Below, one piece after another: positions 7,325 to 15,055 of a stretch of DNA of 32,299 bases (within the stretch, counting starts at the first letter, position 1; every line of letters starts with the position of its first letter). The notes below the pieces were generated by a model. That model ran no database searches. It was not told the origin of the DNA and saw only the letters and a list, made by a program, of their open reading frames with translations. Location of the stretch: positions 1 through 32,299 of the forward strand of contig CADCVI010000116.1 in assembly GCA_902806105.1 (NCBI GenBank), in the 5' to 3' direction. Both the position numbers and the translations under genes were made by a program. The DNA is from an uncultured Rubrobacteraceae bacterium (GTDB lineage Bacteria; Actinomycetota; Rubrobacteria; Rubrobacterales; Rubrobacteraceae).

Positions 7325-7771
7325 TCATCCGGGTTTCGCGCGATTCTCGTCTTCGGGATCCTGCAAAACGGGCTGCATGCCGGACTTGATGAGCTCCAGA
7401 AACTGCTCCTGGGAGATGGTCAGATACTGGGCGAAGCGGTCTGGCCTGAGGAGTGCGGACATGACATCGTGCAGGGCCTTGCGGTTCGCTTCGAGGAGAA
7501 CGTCGAGGGAGCGCTGGTAGTCCTGGGCCAGGGAGCCGGTCCAGGTGGACTCCGAGCCTTGTATGGCTTCTTCCAGCGTCTCGCCTTCCAGGGTACGGGC
7601 GGCGAGCTCGACGGCTCGGTAGGTCGGGGTCGTCAGGCGGCGCTCGGTGGGGGAGAGCAGGCCGGCGGTCGTGTTCAAACTGATCACGTACCGCAGGAGT
7701 TCCGCTATGGCGCGGGCTTCTTCGGTGGAGATCTTCAGCTCCGCACGACCGTTCTGTGGTTCTTCAGCCAC
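7325..7771 (-). CDS. Small helical protein of unknown function
   Basis: About 148 aa, predicted mostly helical, charged, without Cys or membrane segments. A conserved-looking core reads LAQDYQRSLDVLLEANRKAL. The start is one of two GTG codons (7777 or 7771) next to GAGGAGAG; spacing favours 7771. I do not recognise the family. Its size, helicity and place among PHA genes would allow a granule-associated or phasin-like role, but it lacks the KQQE...AY...LN motif shared by the two phasins here. It lies upstream of, and in the same direction as, the GNAT gene with 144 bp between them. Confidence 0.65.
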   Translation of the reverse strand: MAEEPQNGRAELKISTEEARAIAELLRYVISLNTTAGLLSPTERRLTTPTYRAVELAARTLEGETLEEAIQGSESTWTGSLAQDYQRSLDVLLEANRKALHDVMSALLRPDRFAQYLTISQEQFLELIKSGMQPVLQDPEDENRAKPG

Positions 7772-7873
7772 GGGCACCTCTCCTCAAGGAAGCGTCAAGG
7801 GGATTTTAAACGTCGCGCGCCGGAGCCGCCAAGACGAGGCCGGGGCAAGACGTTTGTACTGCCCTTCGTGAGG

Positions 7874-7879
7874 TACGCT
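7874..7879 (+). promoter_or_regulatory. Possible -10 element giving a leaderless transcript
   Basis: TACGCT ends exactly 6 nt before the ATG at 7886, the spacing expected for a leaderless mRNA. No good -35 is visible, so support is weak. Confidence 0.3.
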
Positions 7880-7885
7880 AGGAAG

Positions 7886-8998
7886 ATGCGTAGGGTTAAG
7901 AAGTGGTGGCACGGTCGGGTTTCGCCCGCGCTCGCGTCGTCCCGGTGTGCTGCGTGGGGCGGGATCTTCCTCGTCGTCGGTGGCCTGCTCGGGGTTGCGG
8001 CGCAGGTCTTTTTCGTGCTGATGTTCGGCGTCTTCTCGCTCTATGGCTTCGAGTTCGCGTTCGGCATGCTAGAGGTCGTCTTCTTGTTGCAGGGCTCCGT
8101 GGTGCCGCTCGTCCTGGCGGTCGGCCTGGTGGGCATATACGGCATGATGGAAAGTCCCGGCCGACTCCGGCGGTGCGCGGGGATTGGGCTGGGCCTCGTC
8201 CTCTTGTCCGCGTTCGTGATGGTCACGACGAACGCCTACGAGACCCTGCTACAGCCACGTTACATCGCGTACAGCCCCGAACAGGGCATCCCCCTGACGC
8301 AGACCATCCTGACCTGGACGGGGTGGAGTTGGCCTATCGGTGCCACGCTCCTGGGCGTCGGTGCCCTGGGTGTGCGGCGGCTGGGGCTGTGGCGGGCGCT
8401 GCCCCTCGTGCTCGGCCTGTTGGGTGCGCCCCTCGCGTACCGGTTGTTCCTCCACGCCATAACGGGCGGGAACCCGGAGGCGGGGGTGGAAGGTGCTTCC
8501 CGCCTCCTCCTCGATGCGCAGCCGGTGGGGCTGAACCTCGGCTGGGTCCTCGTGGGCTACGCACTGCTCCGCGCGAGCGGCAGGGAGTCCATCGCCGAGA
8601 CGAACCAGCGGCTGGCGCGCCGCCTCTACGAGGGGGCGTGGGGTAGGGGTGATCTGGGGGTCCTGGACGAGCTCGCCGCCCGCGACGTCGTCGACCACTA
8701 CCACGGGCAGCGCGGCCTCGGGGACCTCAAGCGGAGCGTCGCGGGCCTGCGCGTTTCTTTCCCCGATCTCCGGTTCGAGGTCCAAGGGCAGGAGGCGGAG
8801 GACGACAGGGTGACGACGCGCTGGACGGCGAGCGGCACGGACGCGGGCGGGGTGCTGTGGTATCCGCCGACGGGGGAGGCCGCTACCTTCTCCGGCACGT
8901 TCACGGACCGCTTCGAGGACGGAAGGCTCGTCGAGCACTGGGGGGAGTCCGACACGGCGGGGCTGCTCCGCCGGCTCGGGCTCCCCCCGAAGGGGTAG
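7886..8998 (+). CDS. Membrane protein fused to a SnoaL-like (NTF2-fold) domain
   Basis: A 370-aa protein. Residues 24-230 hold about six hydrophobic segments (near 24-46, 62-84, 96-114, 148-162, 170-190 and 214-230). Residues 240-365 resemble SnoaL-like polyketide cyclases/ester cyclases: NQRLARRLYEGAWGRGD, VVDHYHGQRGLGDLKR, SFPDLRFEV, TFTDRFEDGRLVEHWGESD. The C-domain is predicted cytoplasmic or peripheral. SnoaL-like folds include cyclases, isomerases and non-catalytic binders, so the reaction is unknown. The ATG at 7886 is not preceded by a good ribosome site and may be leaderless. It converges with the acyl-CoA dehydrogenase gene with an 11-bp gap and no clear terminator. Confidence 0.8.
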   Translation: MRRVKKWWHGRVSPALASSRCAAWGGIFLVVGGLLGVAAQVFFVLMFGVFSLYGFEFAFGMLEVVFLLQGSVVPLVLAVGLVGIYGMMESPGRLRRCAGIGLGLVLLSAFVMVTTNAYETLLQPRYIAYSPEQGIPLTQTILTWTGWSWPIGATLLGVGALGVRRLGLWRALPLVLGLLGAPLAYRLFLHAITGGNPEAGVEGASRLLLDAQPVGLNLGWVLVGYALLRASGRESIAETNQRLARRLYEGAWGRGDLGVLDELAARDVVDHYHGQRGLGDLKRSVAGLRVSFPDLRFEVQGQEAEDDRVTTRWTASGTDAGGVLWYPPTGEAATFSGTFTDRFEDGRLVEHWGESDTAGLLRRLGLPPKG

Positions 8999-9009
8999 GA
9001 GCTGCGCCC

Positions 9010-10281
9010 CTAGCGGGCCTGCTCCTCCGCCCTGGGCTCCCCGGCGCGGCCGTTGCTCTCCGGGGTTTTCGGTGCGGCGGGACGGGGGGCGAAGGCGCGG
9101 TGGCCGGTGATGGCGTGGCCGACGATGAGGGTGTTTACGTCGTGCGTGCCCTCGTACGAGTAGACGCCCTCGATATCCGCCATGTGCTCCATTACGCGGT
9201 AGTCGAGGAGGATGCCGTTGCCGCCGAGGACGTCGCGGGCGAGGGCGGAGATCTCACGCGCCTTCGCCACGTTGTTCATCTTGAACATCGAGACGGTCGC
9301 GGGATCGAGGTTCCCGGCGTCCTTCGTGCGGCCCACGTGTATGGAGAGAAGCTGGCTCAGGGAGACCTCGTTGACCATCTTCACGAGCTTGGCCTGCACG
9401 AGCTGGTGGGAGGCGATGGGCGCCCCGAACTGCTCCCTCTCCTTCGCGTACGAGAGGGCCACCTCGTAGCAGTCCGTCGCCTGGCCGAGGCCGTCCCAGC
9501 CCACGCCGTAGCGCGAGTGGGTCAGGACGGAGAGGGTCGAGCCGAGGCCCGTCGCCCCCGGCAGCCGGGCATCCTCGGGGATTCGGCAGTCCTCCATCCT
9601 TATGTGCGTCTGCCAGACCGCGCGCTGGGAGGCCTTTCGCGGCAGGACCTCGGCGTGGAAGCCCGGGTTGTCGCCCTCGACGAGGAAGCCCGAGATCTTT
9701 CCGTCCTCCGTCTTCGCCCAGATCACGGCCACGTCCGCGAAGGAGCCGTTGCCGATCCACTTCTTCTCCCCATCCAGGACGTAGCCGCCCGAAACCTTTC
9801 TCGCGGTCGTCTGCATCGAGCCCGGGTCGGAGCCGGCGCTCGGCTCGGTTAGTCCGAAGCAGCCTATCGCCTCGCACTTCGCCATCCGAGGGAGCCAGCG
9901 CGTCTTCTGCTCCTCGCTCCCCAGCTCGTGTATCGCCGCCATCGCGAGGCCGCTCTGGACGTGCAGAAAGGTCGCAAGAGACCCCGAGCCGCGCGCTATC
10001 TCCGCTACGGCCAGGCCGTAGGCGACGTTGTTCCAGCCCGCGCAGCCGTACTCGGGGGAGAACGGGCCGCCCATGACGCCGAGCTCCCCGAGGGGACGCA
10101 GCAGGTGGTGGGGGAACTCCGCCCGGTCCCAGAAGTCGGCGGCGGTCGGGATCACCTCCCGGTCCACGAACTCGCGGACGCTGGCCTGAATCGTCTTCTC
10201 CTCCTCCGACAGGAGGCTTGCGACGTTGACGAAGTCCACGGGGCGCGTCCCCCGCCGGGTTTCTTCGGGCGTTACGGTCAT
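9010..10281 (-). CDS. Acyl-CoA dehydrogenase, glutaryl-CoA dehydrogenase-like
   Basis: A 423-aa flavoprotein of the acyl-CoA dehydrogenase family. CFGLTEPSAGSDPGSM (141-156) is the FAD/substrate loop, KKWIGNGSFADVAVIWA follows, and YEGTHDVNTLIVGHAITG holds the catalytic Glu377 in the position and wording typical of glutaryl-CoA dehydrogenase (YEGTHD). That enzyme oxidises and decarboxylates glutaryl-CoA to crotonyl-CoA, which can be hydrated to 3-hydroxybutyryl-CoA, a PHA precursor. The substrate Arg of true glutaryl-CoA dehydrogenase cannot be assigned by eye, so another short-chain acyl-CoA is possible. The ATG at 10281 follows GAGGGG at 7 nt; a 63-residue upstream open extension is rejected because the promoter lies inside it. 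Confidence 0.86.
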   Translation of the reverse strand: MTVTPEETRRGTRPVDFVNVASLLSEEEKTIQASVREFVDREVIPTAADFWDRAEFPHHLLRPLGELGVMGGPFSPEYGCAGWNNVAYGLAVAEIARGSGSLATFLHVQSGLAMAAIHELGSEEQKTRWLPRMAKCEAIGCFGLTEPSAGSDPGSMQTTARKVSGGYVLDGEKKWIGNGSFADVAVIWAKTEDGKISGFLVEGDNPGFHAEVLPRKASQRAVWQTHIRMEDCRIPEDARLPGATGLGSTLSVLTHSRYGVGWDGLGQATDCYEVALSYAKEREQFGAPIASHQLVQAKLVKMVNEVSLSQLLSIHVGRTKDAGNLDPATVSMFKMNNVAKAREISALARDVLGGNGILLDYRVMEHMADIEGVYSYEGTHDVNTLIVGHAITGHRAFAPRPAAPKTPESNGRAGEPRAEEQAR

Positions 10282-10371
10282 CCTGCGTCCCCTCGCTCTC
10301 GCCTTGCTTCCATCGGGCGTCAGGGGGCCTCGGGCGGGACGGGCGGCAGCCTGGCTCCCTTCTCCCCGACA

Positions 10372-10400
10372 AGAATATTGTTTTGCATGGACACGGTCAA
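10372..10400 (-). promoter_or_regulatory. Promoter of the acyl-CoA dehydrogenase gene
   Basis: On the minus strand TTGACC (10395-10400), 17 bp, then TATTCT (10372-10377) gives a start near 10365 and a leader of about 85 nt. It diverges from the phaC promoter region. Confidence 0.6.
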
Positions 10401-10423
10401 TCGCCGGTAGTCCTGGCTGAGGC

Positions 10424-10454
10424 TTGTGAGACGGGGCCGAGGAAAGGGTAAACT
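10424..10454 (+). promoter_or_regulatory. Possible promoter of the class I-like phaC
   Basis: TTGTGA (10424-10429) and TAAACT (10449-10454) are 19 bp apart, wider than ideal. It carries no copy of the dyad operator found at other PHA genes. Confidence 0.35.
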
Positions 10455-10514
10455 GTGCGCAGGAACACAAGTATCGGGTTACGAAGCATGCCCGGAGAAG
10501 GAGGAGCAGGTTCG

Positions 10515-12461
10515 ATGGCGGATTCTACAAAAGGTAACGGAGGCACCGGTGTAGGCGGGACCACGCCGCAGGGGATGTCGATGGCGCCGTTCGAGATGTG
10601 GTCTCAGTGGTTCGCGAACAACATGGGCTCGGCGACCCCTGGCGGGAGCATCCCCTGGCTGACCAAGCCGGGTGTCCCGACGCAGGGCGACTTCGAGGGC
10701 CTGCCCAAGGGCGTGATCGCCAACGACCCGCTGCTCTCCGTTATGGAGAAGCTCTGGGACGCCAACCCCATGCAGAACGTGCTGCCGATAAACTGGCTGG
10801 AGATCACGCGGGCGCTCCAGACCCTCTGGCTGCGCGAGCTGTCCGATCCGAGCAAGGCCATAGAATCGGCCGCCGAGTTTAACGCGAAGGTGTGGAGCTC
10901 GACGTTCGAGGTCTGGCAGGAGTCGATGGCCCGCATGTGGGGCCTACCGGCCAAGGAGGAGAAAGAGGAGGGCAGGGGCACGGCCGGAGCCGACAAGCGC
11001 TTCTCCGCCCCCGAGTGGGAGGCCAACCCCTACTACCAGACCCTCAAGGAGTCCTACCTACTCGCCTCCGAGTACCTCCTGAACGCCGCCGATGCGAAGG
11101 ACGGCGAGGAAGACGAGGAGCAGAAGCGCCTGAAGTTCTACCTCAGGCAGTTTGTCGACGCGATGGCCCCGGCGAACTTCCTCCTCACGAACCCCGCCGC
11201 GCTCAAGCGCATCGCCGAGACCGGCGGCACCAGCCTCGCCGAGGGGACGCGCAACCTGCTCAACGACCTGCGCGAGGGTCGCCTGAGCATGACCGATGCA
11301 AACGCGTTCCAGCCGGGGGAGAACCTCGCCATAACGCCGGGCAAGGTCGTCTACCGCAACGAGCTTATAGAGCTTATCCAGTACGAGCCGACGGTGGAGA
11401 AGGTCCACGAGACCCCCATACTCTTCTTCCCGCCCTGGATCAACAAGTACTACATCCTCGACCTCCAGCCGAAGAACAGCATGGTCAAGTACCTCCTCGA
11501 CCAGGGCTACCAGGTCTTCATGACCTCGTGGAAGAACCCGGACGCCTCCCTGGAGCACCTCCAGTTCGAGGATTACATGACCCTCGGAGTCCTCTCGGCC
11601 GTCGACGTCGTGCGCGACGTCACCGGCGCGGAGAAGGTCAACCCGGTCGGCTACTGCGCCGGAGGGACGCTGCTCTCCGTGACGCACGCCTGGCTCGCCG
11701 AGGGCGGCGACGAGAACCCGTTCCACGCCTCGACCTTCATGGTCGCGATGCAGGACTTCTCGGACGTCGGGGACACGTCGGTATTTATCGACGAGCCCCA
11801 GATCGAGTTCATGGAGCAGCAGATGAAGGAGCGCGGTTACCTCGACAACCGCAAGATGGCGAACATGTTCAACTCGCTGCGCGCGAACGACCTGATCTGG
11901 TCGAACGTCGTGAACAACTACCTGCTCGGCCAGAAGCCGCCCGCCTTCGACCTCCTCTACTGGAACTCCGACGGCACGCGCATGGCCCGTGAAGCTCACA
12001 GCTTCTACCTCAGGAACACCTACCTCGACAACAACCTCGTAAAGCCGGGCAAGGTCACGATAAAGGGCCGCCCGATAGACCTCACGAAGATCTCCGGCGA
12101 CGTCTATGCCGTCGGCGCCGAGAAGGACCACATCGTCCCCTGGTCCTCCGCCTGGCAGATAAACAAGATCGCCAAGGGCGCCAAGGTTCGCTACGCACTC
12201 GCCAACTCCGGCCACATCGCGGGCATGATCAACCCGCCGTCCAAGGGCAAGGGAACGTACTGGGTGAACGAGGAGACCGACGCCTCGGAGACCGCCGAGC
12301 AGTGGAGAGAAGGCGCCGAGCAGCACGAGGGCTCCTGGTGGGAGGACTGGACGGCCTGGCTCGCCGAACGCTCCGGTGAGATGATCGACCCCCCGAGCAT
12401 CGGCAGCGAGAAGTACCCGGCCCTGGAGGATGCCCCCGGCTCCTACGTCCGGGAGACCTAA
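10515..12461 (+). CDS. phaC: Poly(3-hydroxyalkanoate) synthase, class I-like
   Basis: A 648-aa synthase of the alpha/beta-hydrolase fold. Residues 1-270 form a long N-terminal helical region with an acidic insert near 145-205. The catalytic domain has the nucleophile Cys381 in GYCAGG, Asp538 in AEKDHIVPW and His567 in NSGHIAGMINPP; the last motif and the length are those of class I/II synthases, which act without a PhaE partner. It polymerises (R)-3-hydroxyacyl-CoA on the granule surface. The start is the ATG at 10515 after AAGGAGG; earlier in-frame GTG (10455) and ATG (10488) lack ribosome sites. It faces a class III-like phaC across a hairpin terminator. Confidence 0.93.
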   Translation: MADSTKGNGGTGVGGTTPQGMSMAPFEMWSQWFANNMGSATPGGSIPWLTKPGVPTQGDFEGLPKGVIANDPLLSVMEKLWDANPMQNVLPINWLEITRALQTLWLRELSDPSKAIESAAEFNAKVWSSTFEVWQESMARMWGLPAKEEKEEGRGTAGADKRFSAPEWEANPYYQTLKESYLLASEYLLNAADAKDGEEDEEQKRLKFYLRQFVDAMAPANFLLTNPAALKRIAETGGTSLAEGTRNLLNDLREGRLSMTDANAFQPGENLAITPGKVVYRNELIELIQYEPTVEKVHETPILFFPPWINKYYILDLQPKNSMVKYLLDQGYQVFMTSWKNPDASLEHLQFEDYMTLGVLSAVDVVRDVTGAEKVNPVGYCAGGTLLSVTHAWLAEGGDENPFHASTFMVAMQDFSDVGDTSVFIDEPQIEFMEQQMKERGYLDNRKMANMFNSLRANDLIWSNVVNNYLLGQKPPAFDLLYWNSDGTRMAREAHSFYLRNTYLDNNLVKPGKVTIKGRPIDLTKISGDVYAVGAEKDHIVPWSSAWQINKIAKGAKVRYALANSGHIAGMINPPSKGKGTYWVNEETDASETAEQWREGAEQHEGSWWEDWTAWLAERSGEMIDPPSIGSEKYPALEDAPGSYVRET

Positions 12462-12494
12462 ACCTCCGGAACCGGCACGAGAACAGACACGACA

Positions 12495-12530
12495 GAGAGG
12501 GCGGGGCCGCGGACATGGCCCCGCCCTCTC
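12495..12530 (+). terminator. Terminator of the class I-like phaC
   Basis: A perfect 14-bp stem GAGAGGGCGGGGCC (12495-12508 with 12517-12530) with an 8-nt loop lies 33 bp after the stop codon. Confidence 0.75.
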
Positions 12531-12847
12531 GCGTTCCTCGATATGGACGGCCCCTTCGGGGAATAAGGCGCGAGCGATTGAGAAGAGGCGCCAAGCGTTC
12601 GGGTCGCGGAAGGTCGCGCAGGACCTGGACGAAGATTACGCACGCTATGCGCCGGGTACGGGGGAAGTCTTTTCGGCAGCGTAAGTCCGGAGAAGACCAT
12701 CAGCCTCCTGGTTCACGGTTTCTAGCGGGGGATCCAACGCTGACGCATCGTCGCTCGTTCCTTGTGCGGGTGGTCCCGTGCAGCGTAGGCGTCTGGCTTC
12801 GATGCTTGTTTTACGATGGTGCTGCGTTGTTTACGAGAGCGCGGGCT
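12531..12847. other. Non-coding gap between converging phaC genes
   Basis: These 317 bp hold no reading frame with a ribosome site and coding-like composition. I see no hairpin with a U-tract for the minus-strand phaC, no tRNA and no repeat. Open frames crossing it on the plus strand are shadows of the downstream gene. Confidence 0.5.
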
Positions 12848-13951
12848 CTAGGAACGTTTCCGCTGGTCCTTCGACTCGCCGGGGGCCATCCCGGAGCGTT
12901 CGGAGAGCCAGGAAGAGACCTTGGGCCACAGGCCCCTCTTGGCGCCCCTCCCCGTCATCAGACCCACGTGGCCGGCGTCGAGGACGAAGAACTCCTTGTC
13001 CTCGCTCCCGACCAGGTCCATCACCGCCTCCGCCTGCGGCACCGCGCAGATGTGGTCCTTCTTCCCCGCTATCGACAGCAGCGGCGTCCCGATCCTCGAC
13101 AGGTCGACCTTCTTGCCCCCGAGATCCAGCTCTCCTCGGGCGAGCTTGTTGCCCTGGTAGAAGTCGACGATCCAGCGCTCGAACGCAGCACCCGTGATCG
13201 GGGTGCCGTCGTTGACCCACTTGTTCATGGCGAGCCACCTCTCCGTCGGCTTGTCGCGGGAGATCTTCTCCCACATGCTCGCCCGGTTGCCGACGTAGTT
13301 CTGGACGGGCTTGAGCATCCGCAGGCCGGTGTCGATGATCTCGCCCGGCACGATCCCGAAGGACTCGGCGAGATTCTCCGCCTCCAGGTGCTCTTCGGCC
13401 GCCCACAGCCCGAGCAGCCCGGTATTCTCGGGTGAGAAGTCCACCGGCGCGGTGAGCAGCACCAGGTTCTTCAGGGGGGCGTCGGGGAACAGGGCGGCGT
13501 GGATGGCCGCCATCGTTCCGCCCATGCAGTAGCCGAAGAGGGTGTAGCCCTCCGCCCGCGACGTCCACAACACCCGCTTCGCCGCCGGCCCGAGGTAATC
13601 GAGCACGTATCCCTCGAAGGAGAGGTCGGCGTCTTCTTCGCCGGGGACGCCCCAGTCGAGCAGGTACACGTCGAAGCCCTCGTCCACGAGAAACTCGATG
13701 AGGCTGTTGCCGGGCATGAGGTCCAGGATGTACGGCTTGTTGATGAGCGCGTAGACCATCAGGATCGGCACGGGATGCTTCTTCTCCCGGCTCGGCTCGT
13801 ATCGGTAGAGCCTGGCCTTGTTCTTGGTCCAGACGACCTCCCTCGGCGTCCTGCCCGTCCGCACCCGGACGCCGTCCCGCAAGAGCCCGGCTCCGCGGGC
13901 ATGCTTGCCCATAGCTTCCCGGACCCCGGGGGGTAAGTCGCCGGCCTCCAT
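12848..13951 (-). CDS. phaC: PHA synthase subunit PhaC, class III-like (copy 1)
   Basis: A 367-aa synthase of class III length. TKNKARLYRYEPS at 42-54 and PYILDLMPGNS at 73-83 precede the nucleophile Cys142 in GYCMGG; Asp299 (KKDH) and His328 (DAGHVG) complete the triad. Class III enzymes need a PhaE partner, encoded immediately upstream: the phaE stop and this ATG are 3 nt apart, and GGGGAGG of the phaE end serves as ribosome site. Relative to the second copy it has a short extra tail (APGESKDQRKRS). Its last 217 coding bases before that tail are nearly identical to the other copy while the rest is diverged, which points to gene conversion. Confidence 0.92.
   Translation of the reverse strand: MEAGDLPPGVREAMGKHARGAGLLRDGVRVRTGRTPREVVWTKNKARLYRYEPSREKKHPVPILMVYALINKPYILDLMPGNSLIEFLVDEGFDVYLLDWGVPGEEDADLSFEGYVLDYLGPAAKRVLWTSRAEGYTLFGYCMGGTMAAIHAALFPDAPLKNLVLLTAPVDFSPENTGLLGLWAAEEHLEAENLAESFGIVPGEIIDTGLRMLKPVQNYVGNRASMWEKISRDKPTERWLAMNKWVNDGTPITGAAFERWIVDFYQGNKLARGELDLGGKKVDLSRIGTPLLSIAGKKDHICAVPQAEAVMDLVGSEDKEFFVLDAGHVGLMTGRGAKRGLWPKVSSWLSERSGMAPGESKDQRKRS
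12892..13108 (-). repeat. 217-bp near-identical tract, copy in class III phaC 1
   Basis: It matches 16304-16520 at 216 of 217 positions by direct reading; the only difference is 13084 (G) against 16496 (A), a Pro/Ser change. Identity stops abruptly at both ends. The tract codes for the region from LSRIGT to SERS, including the catalytic Asp and His. Confidence 0.95.
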
Positions 13952-13954
13952 CTT

Positions 13955-14653
13955 CTACGCCTCCCCCTTCTCGAGCGCCTCGAGCACCCGGTCCATCTTC
14001 TCCTCAAGGCGCTCCATCCGCTCCTCCAGGCCCCGAACGGACTCGGCGGTCGCGGGCTCGGAGCCGCCGTAGACGAACTCGCCGAATGCCTCCTCGATCC
14101 GGTCGAGCTTGTCCTCGACGCCGACGACGAGCTTCGCCACCCCGGCGAGGTCGGAGCGGCTCGGCATCTGTAGCTTCTTCAGGCCCTCCTCGGAGGCCTT
14201 CTTGAGCTCCCGATACGAACGGGCCGCCTCCTGCCTGAGCCGCGCGTTCGACTCCAGAAACTCGCTCTTGCCGAGCAACTCGTCGGCGGACTTTGCCCAC
14301 TGCTCGCTCGTCGCCTCGTACCACCTCAGAAAGAACTCGACGGGATCCTCCGGCAGGCCTCCCCCCAGCATGATCTCTTCTCGTATGCTCCGCGCCATGC
14401 GGTCCCAGAGCGGTCCCAGGGTTTCCTCCGGGCCCGTGCCGAACGGTGATCCTCGCTGCGAACCCCGTGCAGCCCCCCGAAACCACCGCCTCCACATCTC
14501 CTCGATCTCGTCGATGCCCAGGGAATCGTCGGTCTCGCGTTCCCCCTCCCAGGCCTCGAACCAGCGCCGGTAGAGCCCGTAAGGGTCCGCATACCTTTGT
14601 TCCCCGCCGGACCGCGAACCTTTGTTGCCGCGGTCCTCGAACTCTTCCGCCAC
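13955..14653 (-). CDS. phaE: PHA synthase subunit PhaE, class III-like (copy 1)
   Basis: A 232-aa helical protein. It shares with the second PhaE an N-terminal YADPYGLYRRW motif, a central LPEDPVEFFLRWYEATSE block, the PSRSD...VAKLVVGVEDKLDRIEEA block, and a C-terminal coiled coil (ERMERLEEKMDRVLEALEK). PhaE forms the class III synthase complex with PhaC and activates it. The start is GTG at 14653 after GAGGAGG; an open extension to 14848 lacks a ribosome site. It ends with the coiled coil and has no appended domain, unlike the second copy. The gene is directly followed by phaC, clearly one operon. Confidence 0.85.
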   Translation of the reverse strand: MAEEFEDRGNKGSRSGGEQRYADPYGLYRRWFEAWEGERETDDSLGIDEIEEMWRRWFRGAARGSQRGSPFGTGPEETLGPLWDRMARSIREEIMLGGGLPEDPVEFFLRWYEATSEQWAKSADELLGKSEFLESNARLRQEAARSYRELKKASEEGLKKLQMPSRSDLAGVAKLVVGVEDKLDRIEEAFGEFVYGGSEPATAESVRGLEERMERLEEKMDRVLEALEKGEA

Positions 14654-14731
14654 CTCGCACCTCCTCGCCTCGCGACGGACGCAGAACGTCCTCCGCTCTC
14701 CACCCCCGTTGTGACCCCGTAGTCTCCCACC

Positions 14732-14760
14732 GATTAACCTTCCACGCTCCAAGCCCGCAA
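14732..14760 (-). promoter_or_regulatory. Possible promoter of the first phaE-phaC operon
   Basis: On the minus strand TTGCGG (14755-14760), 17 bp, TTAATC (14732-14737). It would give a leader of about 70 nt. Both hexamers are imperfect and there is no dyad operator next to it; the nearest copy is about 200 bp upstream at phasin 2. Confidence 0.35.
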
Positions 14761-14934
14761 CGAGTTTCGTCACGGCTCGATACATTCTCGTACCCTTGCG
14801 AACCCCCGTCCACGCAATCCCAGCCTCCAGGACATTCCGAACCTTCACCCTCTGCTCCTACCCGCCCTACACATGGATACCCGGACCTTCAGAGACGTTC
14901 CTCGGACCCCCACAAACTACCCGATGCTTGAAGC

Positions 14935-14962
14935 TTGACAGAGATATACATATGTGTAAAAT
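14935..14962 (+). promoter_or_regulatory. Promoter of phasin 2
   Basis: TTGACA (14935-14940), a 16-bp spacer and TAAAAT (14957-14962) form a near-consensus promoter with the same spacing and flanks as the regulator promoter at 2683-2710. The leader to the ATG at 15056 is about 87 nt. Confidence 0.8.
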
Positions 14963-14969
14963 GCACATA
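14951..14969. promoter_or_regulatory. Perfect dyad operator (site B) at phasin 2
   Basis: TATGTG-N7-CACATA is a perfect inverted repeat; its 7-bp centre contains the -10 hexamer of the phasin 2 promoter. A bound repressor would cover the -10 and the transcription start. Confidence 0.7.
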
Positions 14970-15055
14970 ATGCTTGGGTTTGGGAACGGGTTACTGTCGG
15001 GTATGTACCTAGGCTCAACAGGCAGTTGTTTTGTAGCGGAGAAAGGAAGCATGGT

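Noticed and set aside
6605..7885. Upstream extension of the SnoaL-fusion frame to 6605
   Set aside because: This part is antisense to the GNAT and helical genes and has no coding character of its own; the hydrophobic protein starts at 7886.
9601..9619. A TATGTG half-site inside the acyl-CoA dehydrogenase gene as another operator
   Set aside because: The partner half at N7 (CAGACC) does not match and it lies within coding sequence.
10282..10470. A 63-residue N-terminal extension of the acyl-CoA dehydrogenase
   Set aside because: It contains the likely promoter (10372-10400), lacks a ribosome site and does not look like an acyl-CoA dehydrogenase N-terminus.
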